Below are positions 1 to 5,541 of a stretch of DNA of 7,273 nt, piece by piece; position 1 is the stretch's first letter, and every line of letters begins with the position of its first letter. The position numbers were made by a program, and so were the translations under genes. A model generated the notes under the pieces. The model was given only the letters and a program-made list of their open reading frames with translations, was not told where the DNA came from and did not search any database. The stretch is taken from assembly GCA_902772565.1 (NCBI GenBank), contig CACYBJ010000091.1, positions 1 to 7,273 of the forward strand. Reading direction: 5' to 3'. Origin of the DNA: an uncultured Lachnospiraceae bacterium. GTDB lineage: Bacteria > Bacillota > Clostridia > Lachnospirales > Lachnospiraceae.

Positions 1-380
1 ATCCTTGTAAAAACGGCAGAGTCTTTAATTAAATTATATACCGAACCTCCGATACCCAGGATAATAAATACATAGGCTGAACTCTTAACATCTTCAAACT
101 TGGTTTTCTTGGATTCGTAGGTATTGGAAGACTTGCCGTAAACTATTTTTTCGTAAACTTCTTCCTCTGTTTTCGGAGGAGTTTCTCTGAAAATACCTGT
201 ACAGTCTTCTGCAGATGCCTCAGCTGCTTCATCGAATGCATTTGTAGCATTTTCGATGGCAGTATCTGCGTTTTCATTTTCAATAATATCATCTAAAGAA
301 TCCACAAGAGGCACTTTACATTCGTTACAAAAAGTAAATCCTTCGCGGAATTCATCTTTACAAACAGGACACCAGGGCAT
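1..380 (-). CDS. Zinc-ribbon protein with a membrane segment, N-terminal part (partial at window edge)
   Basis: Read on the minus strand from ATG at 380-378; 126 full codons are present and the 3' end lies outside the window. Residues 4-7 (CPVC) and 18-21 (CNEC) form a two-knuckle zinc ribbon at the very N-terminus, in the form MPWCPxCxxEFxEGxxxCxxC seen in many Lachnospiraceae proteins. Residues about 27-75 are acidic and rich in Ala, Glu and Asp, probably a flexible linker. Residues about 101-118 (SAYVFIILGIGG and following) are hydrophobic and look like a membrane segment; more may follow beyond the edge. A good Shine-Dalgarno AAGGAGT (complement of 387-393) supports the start. It is transcribed divergently from the radical SAM gene. 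No function is known to me: the zinc ribbon may bind a protein or nucleic acid partner at the cytoplasmic face, which is inference. The gene call is sure; the function is open. Confidence 0.85.
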   Translation of the reverse strand, partial: MPWCPVCKDEFREGFTFCNECKVPLVDSLDDIIENENADTAIENATNAFDEAAEASAEDCTGIFRETPPKTEEEVYEKIVYGKSSNTYESKKTKFEDVKSSAYVFIILGIGGSVYNLIKDSAVFTR

Positions 381-410
381 ATCGATACTCCTTATAAATC
401 TTGATAGCCT

Positions 411-439
411 ATGATACCATAATTCCTTTTTTTAATAAA
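411..439 (-). promoter_or_regulatory. Candidate promoter for the zinc-ribbon gene
   Basis: On the minus strand the sequence TGG-TATCAT (complement of 411-419) is an extended -10 element of the TGn type, placed about 30 bases before the ATG at 380. The -35 position (complement of 434-439, TTTATT) matches the consensus poorly, as is common for extended -10 promoters. This is inference from the motif alone. Confidence 0.35.
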
Positions 440-446
440 GCAGATA

Positions 447-455
447 TGGTAAAAT
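447..455 (+). promoter_or_regulatory. Candidate extended -10 promoter for the rSAM operon
   Basis: TGG-TAAAAT at 447-455 is an extended -10 element pointing at the radical SAM gene and would give a leader of about 50 bases. No clear TTGACA-like -35 lies 16-18 bases upstream; that stretch is T-rich. It sits about 30 bases from the oppositely facing candidate, so the two RNA polymerase sites would overlap in the AT-rich centre. Confidence 0.4.
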
Positions 456-513
456 ATAGGGCGTATCGGACTGAATAACTATTACGATAATTGATCGGAG
501 TTTTTATTATACT

Positions 514-2385
514 ATGAAAGAAACAAAGCTCGCTCTTTCTGACGAGATATTGATGCAAATAGAGAAGCCTGCCAGATACATCGGCGGCGAAGTAAACATG
601 ACAGTAAAGGATCCCGATAAAGTGAAGATTCGTTTCTGCATGTGCTTTCCGGATGTATACGAAGTAGGCATGAGCCACCTGGGAATCCAGATCATCTACG
701 ATGAACTGAATCTCAGGGATGATGTATACTGCGAAAGAGTCTATTCCCCATGGCCGGATCTTGATAAAATCATGCGTGATAAAAAGATTCCGCTTTTTGC
801 TCTTGAATCCCAGCAGCCCGTTAGGGATTTTGATTTTCTGGGAATCACGCTTCAGTATGAAATGTGTTATACCAACGTGCTCCAGGTTCTGGATCTTTCG
901 GGCATCCCCCTGCTTTCTTCGGAACGTAAAGAGGGAGATACACTGGTCATAGGCGGTGGCCCCTGTGTTTATAATCCGGAACCCATAGCCGATTTCTTTG
1001 ACATGTTTTATATAGGCGAGGCCGAAACAAGGTATTATGAGCTGTTTGATCTTTATAACAGTATGAAGGATGCAGGCAGAAGCCGCGATGAATTTCTTCA
1101 TGAAGCCGGCAAAATCCCGGGAATCTATGTTCCCAAGTTCTATGATGTAACCTATAACGAAGACGGAACTATAAATGAATTTGCGCCAAAGTATTCCGAC
1201 CTGCCAAAAACCATCAGACGTGAAGTGGTAACAGACATGTCCAATACTTTCTATCCCGAAACACCCCTGCTTCCAAACATTCAGGTGGTTCAGGACAGAG
1301 TGGTTCTTGAAATCATGCGCGGATGTATCAGAGGCTGTCGTTTCTGTCAGGCCGGCTGGATTTACAGGCCAACAAGAGAAAGAAGTATTGAATTCTTAAA
1401 AGAAAAGGCCCGTAAGATGCTTGATTCCACCGGGCAGGACGAAATAACCTTAAGTTCCCTTTCTTCAAGCGATTATTCCCACATTCAGGAAATAGTCACC
1501 TGGCTTGTGGAAGAGTACGGAAAGAAGCATGTAAACGTTGCCCTTCCGTCTCTTCGTATCGACGCCTTTTCCCTGGATGTTATGAGTAAAGTTCAGGATA
1601 TTTCAAAAAGTTCCCTTACTTTCGCTCCCGAAGGCGGAACCCAGAGAATGCGTGATGCAATAAACAAAGGTCTTACTAAGGAAAACATTATTAACGGTGC
1701 CACCATGGCATTCCGCGGCGGATGGAATAAGGTAAAACTGTATTTTATGCTTGGCCAGCCCACGGAAACGCTGGCAGATGCCGAAGGTATCGGCGAACTT
1801 GCCAATGATATAGCCGTTGCTTTCTATGAAATTCCCGTAGAGGAAAGACAGAAAAGAGTAAATATTACCGTAAGTACATCCTTCTTTGTACCGAAGCCCT
1901 TTACTCCTTTCCAGTGGTCCCCTATGGCAACCATTCCTGAGTATAATGAACACAGAACAGCTCTTTCGGAAAAGATTAAATCCGTTATTAACGCACGAAG
2001 CATAAGATACATGTGGCATGATTCCGAAACATCACAGCTGGAAGGCGTTCTGGCAAGAGGGGACCGTAAGATTTCCAAAGTTCTTCTTTCGGTATATAAG
2101 AAAGGTGCCATATTTGACGCCTGGAACGAATATTTTGATTATTCAAAGTGGGAAGAGGCATTTGCCGAAAACAATATAGATATGGATTTCTATCTTTACA
2201 GAGAAAGGACCAAAGATGAAATATTCCCCTGGGACTTCCTTGATGTAGGCGTTTCCAAGAAATTCCTTTGGCGTGAATGGGAAAGGGCTCAGGAGCCTGT
2301 GGTTACCCCTAACTGCCGTCAGAAATGCTCCGGCTGCGGATGCAAAGTATTCGGAGGAGGTGTCTGCTATGAGAGCCAGAATTAA
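514..2385 (+). CDS. B12-binding-type radical SAM protein, TIGR03960 family
   Basis: A 623-residue protein of the TIGR03960 radical SAM family, whose reaction is not known. The N-terminal part (about residues 35-175) resembles the B12-binding-like domain of such enzymes, with FPDVYEVGMSHLGIQ (45-59) and GGGPCVYNPEP followed by GEAE (147-171). The [4Fe-4S]/SAM motif CxxxCxxC is complete at Cys271, Cys275 and Cys278 in MRGCIRGCRFCQ. Later conserved radical SAM stretches are FAPEGGTQRMRDAINKG (370-386) and MLGQPTET (412-419). The C-terminus carries a second Cys cluster: Cys601, Cys605, Cys608, Cys610 and Cys618, which could bind an auxiliary metal cluster. The start is fixed by homology (KLALSDEIL near residue 5); its GGAG at 497-500 lies rather far (13 bases) from the ATG. 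The end overlaps the DUF2344 gene by 17 bases, and some bacteria carry the two as a single fused protein. Family assignment is secure from memory of the family; an RNA or ribosome substrate is only a guess from context. Confidence 0.93.
   Translation: MKETKLALSDEILMQIEKPARYIGGEVNMTVKDPDKVKIRFCMCFPDVYEVGMSHLGIQIIYDELNLRDDVYCERVYSPWPDLDKIMRDKKIPLFALESQQPVRDFDFLGITLQYEMCYTNVLQVLDLSGIPLLSSERKEGDTLVIGGGPCVYNPEPIADFFDMFYIGEAETRYYELFDLYNSMKDAGRSRDEFLHEAGKIPGIYVPKFYDVTYNEDGTINEFAPKYSDLPKTIRREVVTDMSNTFYPETPLLPNIQVVQDRVVLEIMRGCIRGCRFCQAGWIYRPTRERSIEFLKEKARKMLDSTGQDEITLSSLSSSDYSHIQEIVTWLVEEYGKKHVNVALPSLRIDAFSLDVMSKVQDISKSSLTFAPEGGTQRMRDAINKGLTKENIINGATMAFRGGWNKVKLYFMLGQPTETLADAEGIGELANDIAVAFYEIPVEERQKRVNITVSTSFFVPKPFTPFQWSPMATIPEYNEHRTALSEKIKSVINARSIRYMWHDSETSQLEGVLARGDRKISKVLLSVYKKGAIFDAWNEYFDYSKWEEAFAENNIDMDFYLYRERTKDEIFPWDFLDVGVSKKFLWREWERAQEPVVTPNCRQKCSGCGCKVFGGGVCYESQN
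2353..2360 (+). promoter_or_regulatory. Ribosome binding site deciding the DUF2344 start
   Basis: GGAGGAGG lies 8 bases before ATG 2369 and inside the end of the radical SAM gene. It fixes the start at 2369 rather than the ATG at 2273 in the same frame, whose 32 extra residues resemble no part of the family. Confidence 0.8.
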
Positions 2386-3205
2386 ATTTGCAAAGTATGA
2401 TACCATGCGATTCATCGGTCATCTGGATGTCATGAGATACTTCCAGCGCATGATCCGTAGGTCCTCCCTTCCGGTTAAGTATTCCGAAGGATACCATCCT
2501 CATCAGCTGCTTTCATTTGCCCAGCCTTTGGGACTTGGAATAACCAGCGACGGAGAATATGTCGATACGGAATTTGAGACGGAACAGGATACGGAATTCA
2601 TAAAAGACGAGCTGAATAAAGCGGCCACAAGAGGATATAGCATAATCGAAGTCACGAGACTTCATGACAGAGAAAACAACAGAAAACTTGTTACTTCCAT
2701 GTCCCTTATAAACCGTTCCGTATATCTTTTGATCCTCAAGGATAAAGAAGGCATGGATTATGCCAAAGTTAAAGTTGGCCTTGATAAATCTTTCCTGGAA
2801 TTTCTTAACAGGGAAAGCATTAAAATTATCAAGAAGACCAAGAAGTCCGAAAAAGAAATCGATCTTAAGGGTTACATCTACGAATTTCACGATTATTCGG
2901 AGACTGTCCCAAAACTTCTTTACTCACTTCCCGAAGCGAACATAGTTGTGAACCCGGAAAACGCATCGGTAAATTCGGCTCATGCGCCTGAATTTGACAA
3001 TGGCATCAGATATATTGTGAGTCTGTCCGCCGGAAGTGAAATGAACATACCTCCGGAACGTTTTTTAACAAATGCATTAAACAACTATAATGAATCAGCA
3101 GATGAGGGAAACACGCTGATTTATGAAGATTTCAGAATTCACCGCATGGAACTTATGGGCGGGGAGTTAAATGAAAGCGAGCCATTATCATGTCTGACAC
3201 AATAA
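2369..3205 (+). CDS. TIGR03936/DUF2344 protein, radical SAM-associated
   Basis: A 278-residue protein of the DUF2344 family (TIGR03936), found almost always beside or fused to TIGR03960 radical SAM proteins. The family signature is clear at the N-terminus: RARIKFAKYDTMRFIGHLD (2-20), a basic helix around 22-31, and YSEGYHPHQLLSFAQPLGLG (38-57), followed by GEYVD (62-66). Residues after about 100 diverge more and hold a Lys-rich stretch near 150-170. No catalytic motif of a known enzyme class is visible. The basic, aromatic N-terminus could bind RNA or present a substrate to the radical SAM partner; this is inference. It overlaps the upstream gene by 17 bases and ribonuclease G by 16, so translation is probably coupled at both ends. 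The start at 2369 rests on the strong GGAGGAGG and on homology. Confidence 0.9.
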   Translation: MRARIKFAKYDTMRFIGHLDVMRYFQRMIRRSSLPVKYSEGYHPHQLLSFAQPLGLGITSDGEYVDTEFETEQDTEFIKDELNKAATRGYSIIEVTRLHDRENNRKLVTSMSLINRSVYLLILKDKEGMDYAKVKVGLDKSFLEFLNRESIKIIKKTKKSEKEIDLKGYIYEFHDYSETVPKLLYSLPEANIVVNPENASVNSAHAPEFDNGIRYIVSLSAGSEMNIPPERFLTNALNNYNESADEGNTLIYEDFRIHRMELMGGELNESEPLSCLTQ

Positions 3206-4389
3206 TTGTCTACAGAAAACACAATGCAGTAATCAGCGCCGCGCTGTCGGATTCTTCGTTAACTGCCATAAAAATCGACGATGCCGAGAATATTTACAGG
3301 TCCGGCAATGTTTTTGTGGGACATGTAACTAAAATCATCGGCCATTTAAACGCAGCCTATGTGGATATCGGCGCCGAAAAGCCCTGTTATATGGAACTTA
3401 AGGCAGATGCCAAATATCTTACTTCAAGCATACATCCCGACGGAGATATTCATGCGGGTGACGATCTGGTTGTTCAGATTGTAAAAGAGCCAATTAAAAC
3501 AAAGCCTGCTTCAGTAAGCCCGGTAATAAGCATTACAAAAACTCATCTTGTTCTTTCTTATTCGCCTAAAGAAAAGAAAATAAGGTTTTCTTCAAAGATA
3601 AAGGACGGAGATTTAAAGAAAAAACTCACAGCGGCCTATAATGAAACTGTACCCGAGGATTACTCCGTGCTGTTCAGAACCGCTGTGACGGAAGAAGATT
3701 ATGCAGCCATAAGAAAAGACTATGACAGTGCTCTAAATATGCTGGACAGCGTTGTAGCCTATGCTTCATCAAGAAAAAAAGGTTCCCTTATTATGGAAGC
3801 CGATCCCGGTTATCTTTCCTTTATCAGGGAAAACAGATCTGCGGATATCAAAAAGATCGTCACAGATTCAGCCGATCTTTATGTACGAATCACTGATTTT
3901 GCAAAAGATGAAGCGCCGGAACTGACAGATAAAATCATCTTTATGAATGAACCGGACTTACGTCTTGAAAATCTCTATGGCATGAACGGTCATTTTAAAG
4001 AACTTACAAACCACAGAATCTGGCTTAAAAGCGGGGCGCAGATCATTATCGAACCTACCGAAGCCCTGGTTTCCGTAGATATTAATACGGCAAAAGCCAG
4101 TGCGGAGCTAAAGAATTTCAAGGACGGATTCATGAAAATCAACCTTGAAGCCGCAGAAGAATTAAGAAAACAGCTGATTTTAAGGAATCTGTCCGGAATA
4201 ATAATGGTGGACTTTATTAATGATAAGTATCATACAAGACCGGAACTGTTCGATAAAGTAAAAGAAATCTTTGCGAATGATAACAATGTTAAGGTAGAAG
4301 ACATAACCAAACTGGGTCTCATCGAAATAACCAGAATGCGCAAAAATTCCACTACGGAAGAGCAGATAAAAAAGTTTTCTTTATTATAA
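3190..4389 (+). CDS. rng: Ribonuclease E/G family endoribonuclease, short form without zinc-link
   Basis: A 399-residue member of the RNase E/G family of single-strand-specific endoribonucleases, which process rRNA and mRNA. An S1 RNA-binding domain spans about residues 36-120 (GNVFVGHVTKII, then AAYVDIG). FRTA (162-165) matches the 5'-monophosphate sensor region of RNase E (Arg169-Thr170), here Arg163-Thr164. The catalytic domain has ALVSVDINTAKAS with Asp297 and GIIMVDFIN with Asp341, the two metal-binding aspartates (Asp303 and Asp346 in E. coli RNase E). The protein stops soon after GLIEITRMRK, just where E. coli RNase E and G carry CPxCxGxG. The zinc-link cysteines and the C-terminal domain are therefore absent; E. 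coli RNase G is 489 residues. The natural stop is followed at once by the rplU promoter. The start overlaps the DUF2344 gene and has only a weak Shine-Dalgarno of its own, so coupling is likely. Confidence 0.92.
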   Translation: MSDTIIVYRKHNAVISAALSDSSLTAIKIDDAENIYRSGNVFVGHVTKIIGHLNAAYVDIGAEKPCYMELKADAKYLTSSIHPDGDIHAGDDLVVQIVKEPIKTKPASVSPVISITKTHLVLSYSPKEKKIRFSSKIKDGDLKKKLTAAYNETVPEDYSVLFRTAVTEEDYAAIRKDYDSALNMLDSVVAYASSRKKGSLIMEADPGYLSFIRENRSADIKKIVTDSADLYVRITDFAKDEAPELTDKIIFMNEPDLRLENLYGMNGHFKELTNHRIWLKSGAQIIIEPTEALVSVDINTAKASAELKNFKDGFMKINLEAAEELRKQLILRNLSGIIMVDFINDKYHTRPELFDKVKEIFANDNNVKVEDITKLGLIEITRMRKNSTTEEQIKKFSLL

Positions 4390-4398
4390 GAAAAATCG

Positions 4399-4427
4399 TT
4401 GACAATAAACACTTGATAATGTAATAT
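4399..4427 (+). promoter_or_regulatory. Strong sigma-A-type promoter of the rplU operon
   Basis: A perfect -35 TTGACA (4399-4404) is followed after exactly 17 bases by -10 TAATAT (4422-4427, four of six consensus bases). Transcription would start near 4433-4435, right at the first hairpin of the leader. It begins 9 bases after the ribonuclease G stop codon, with no terminator between, so some read-through from upstream is also likely. Confidence 0.8.
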
Positions 4428-4432
4428 ATCAG

Positions 4433-4506
4433 AGTATGCCGCATAACGAGGTCTAAGTGCGCAAGCCACCGTAGTTAGCGAGTAATGATAATAGGAGGTG
4501 CCCAGT
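4433..4506 (+). ncRNA. Ribosomal protein L21 leader (5' untranslated regulatory RNA)
   Basis: The roughly 70-base leader before rplU resembles the L21 leader family of Firmicutes, a structured cis-regulatory RNA thought to bind L21 and repress its own operon. Visible structure: a hairpin GUAUG-CCG-CAUAAC at 4434-4447; a hairpin GUGC-GCAA-GC(C)AC at 4457-4469 capped by a GNRA tetraloop; and around it CUAA (4453-4456) able to pair with UUAG (4475-4478). CGAG occurs on both sides (4447-4450, 4479-4482). CACC (4467-4470) could alternatively pair with GGUG (4497-4500), which overlaps the end of the Shine-Dalgarno and would give a simple switch. Pairings were found by eye; family membership is recalled, not computed. 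Confidence 0.7.
4493..4498 (+). promoter_or_regulatory. Ribosome binding site of rplU
   Basis: AGGAGG lies 8 bases before ATG 4507. It overlaps an in-frame GTG at 4498-4500, which therefore cannot be the start; L21 proteins normally begin MYAII, as they do from 4507. Confidence 0.85.
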
Positions 4507-4815
4507 ATGTACGCAATTATTGCAACAGGCGGTAAGCAGTACAAGGTAGCTGAAGGCGATATCATTAATGTAGAGAAGCTTGGCGTAAACGAAGGTGATA
4601 AAGTTACTTTCGATCAGGTTCTTGCAGTTAATAACGGCGAACTTGTAGTAGGTACACCGGTTGTTTCGGGAGCAAAGGTTTCCGCAACTGTACTTGGCGA
4701 TATCAAGGGAAGAAAAGTTATCGTTTACAAGTATAAGAGAAAATCCGGATATCACAAGAAGAACGGTCATCGTCAGCAGTACACACAGGTTAAGATTGAT
4801 TCTATAACAGTCTAG
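4507..4815 (+). CDS. rplU: Large-subunit ribosomal protein L21 (bL21)
   Basis: A 102-residue protein of normal L21 length. It starts MYAIIATGGKQYKV, the classic L21 N-terminus, and ends with the conserved basic stretch KRKSGYHKKNGHRQQYTQVK (79-98), which contacts 23S rRNA. L21 binds 23S rRNA in the 50S subunit. It is the first gene of the rplU–prp–rpmA operon, which is the standard Firmicutes arrangement. Regulation is probably through the structured leader just upstream. The start at 4507 is chosen over GTG 4498 because of the Shine-Dalgarno spacing and the protein family. Confidence 0.98.
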   Translation: MYAIIATGGKQYKVAEGDIINVEKLGVNEGDKVTFDQVLAVNNGELVVGTPVVSGAKVSATVLGDIKGRKVIVYKYKRKSGYHKKNGHRQQYTQVKIDSITV

Positions 4816-4829
4816 TACACAGGTGACAC

Positions 4830-5147
4830 ATGATTACAATAACCATATTCAAAGAGGACGGTATTGTAAAAGGCTTTAAAGCACAGGGACATGCGGAATA
4901 TGCCGAAGCCGGCGAAGATATAGTATGTGCTTCAGTTTCGGTTCTTTATATTAATACCATCAATTCATTAATACGCCTGACCACCGATTTTGCCGACATT
5001 GAAAGTGCCGACGACGATCAGAATGTTAAGGTTTATATTGAAAATCCTTCAAAGGAAGCCGAAGTCCTTCTTCAGTCCTTTGAGCTGGGAGTAAACTCTG
5101 TAGCCGAAGAATATGGTGATTTTCTAAAGGTTGTTTATCAGAATTAA
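4830..5147 (+). CDS. prp: Ribosomal-processing cysteine protease Prp
   Basis: A 105-residue protein of the Prp (YsxB, DUF464) family. In Staphylococcus aureus this cysteine protease removes the N-terminal extension of L27, a step needed for functional 50S subunits. The catalytic pair is present: His21 in QGHAEYA and Cys33 in DIVCASVS, matching His22 and Cys34 of the S. aureus enzyme. The loop between them (AEAGEDI) and the following helix are also typical. AGGTGA at 4821-4826 serves as the ribosome binding site. The gene sits between rplU and its substrate gene rpmA, the usual place. The acidic region 58-66 (DIESADDDQ) is common in the family. Confidence 0.96.
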   Translation: MITITIFKEDGIVKGFKAQGHAEYAEAGEDIVCASVSVLYINTINSLIRLTTDFADIESADDDQNVKVYIENPSKEAEVLLQSFELGVNSVAEEYGDFLKVVYQN

Positions 5148-5149
5148 AT

Positions 5150-5156
5150 AGGAGGT
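5150..5156 (+). promoter_or_regulatory. Ribosome binding site deciding the L27 start
   Basis: AGGAGGT ends 7 bases before ATG 5164 but only one base before ATG 5158. Position 5164 is therefore the working start; it also gives an L27 extension of exactly nine residues, as in Staphylococcus. Confidence 0.8.
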
Positions 5157-5163
5157 AATGGTC

Positions 5164-5448
5164 ATGTTAAAAATGAACCTTCAGTTATTTGCCCATAAAA
5201 AGGGTGTCGGTTCTACAAAGAACGGCCGTGATTCCGAGTCAAAGAGACTTGGAGCTAAAAAAGCTGACGGACAGTTTGTTGTTGCAGGCAACATTCTTTA
5301 CAGACAGCGCGGAACAAAGATCAACCCGGGTGTAAACGTAGGACGCGGAGGTGACGATACACTTTTCGCTCTTAAGGATGGAGTATTAAGATTCCAGACC
5401 AAGGCAAACGGCAAGAAATATGCCAACGTTGTTCCTAAGGAAGATTAA
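5164..5448 (+). CDS. rpmA: Large-subunit ribosomal protein L27 with Prp-cleaved N-terminal extension (bL27)
   Basis: A 94-residue L27. The N-terminal extension MLKMNLQLF precedes AHKKGVGSTKNGRDSESKRL, the conserved mature start whose tail reaches the peptidyl transferase centre. By analogy with the S. aureus site, Prp should cut between Phe9 and Ala10. The rest is typical: ILYRQRGTKINPG and VGRGGDDTLFA. Prp is encoded just upstream with only a few bases between its stop and this ribosome binding site, so protease and substrate are co-expressed. The gene ends the operon; an intrinsic terminator begins 8 bases after the stop. Confidence 0.98.
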   Translation: MLKMNLQLFAHKKGVGSTKNGRDSESKRLGAKKADGQFVVAGNILYRQRGTKINPGVNVGRGGDDTLFALKDGVLRFQTKANGKKYANVVPKED

Positions 5449-5456
5449 TTGAAATC

Positions 5457-5490
5457 AAAAGCCCTGATGAAAATCAGGGCTTTTTTATAT
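5457..5490 (+). terminator. Rho-independent terminator of the rplU–prp–rpmA operon
   Basis: A perfect 8-bp stem GCCCTGAT/ATCAGGGC (5461-5468 with 5473-5480) encloses a GAAA tetraloop (5469-5472). It is followed by six T (5481-5486) and preceded by four A, which can extend the stem. It separates the ribosomal protein operon from obg. Confidence 0.95.
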
Positions 5491-5518
5491 CTTAAAAAAG
5501 ATGTAAAATCAGTATAGT
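5491..5518 (+). promoter_or_regulatory. Weak candidate promoter for obg
   Basis: TATAGT at 5513-5518 is an acceptable -10 element; CTTAAA at 5491-5496 with a 16-base gap is a poor -35. The strong terminator just upstream means obg needs either its own promoter or read-through, so a promoter in this roughly 50-base gap is likely even though its exact place is uncertain. Confidence 0.35.
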
Positions 5519-5541
5519 ATTATTAATGACAGGAGTATTAT

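Noticed and set aside
409..1101. Long minus-strand open frame opposite the radical SAM gene
   Set aside because: It lies antisense to a clearly conserved protein, has no ribosome binding site and its translation resembles no family.
2273..2368. Upstream ATG giving a longer DUF2344 protein
   Set aside because: The extra 32 residues do not look like the family and are coded inside the radical SAM tail; ATG 2369 has a strong ribosome binding site at good spacing.
1603..2890. Several other minus-strand open frames opposite the rSAM and DUF2344 genes
   Set aside because: They are antisense shadows of conserved coding sequence without start signals or recognisable proteins.
4375..4394. Inverted repeat TTTTCTT/AAGAAAA at the end of ribonuclease G as a terminator
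   Set aside because: The stem is only A-T rich with a single G-C pair and is not followed by a T-run; it is unlikely to stop transcription.
4498..4506. GTG start adding three residues to L21
   Set aside because: The GTG overlaps the Shine-Dalgarno itself, and L21 proteins start at MYAII.
5158..5163. ATG adding two residues to L27
   Set aside because: Only one base separates it from the ribosome binding site; ATG 5164 has proper spacing and gives the standard nine-residue extension.
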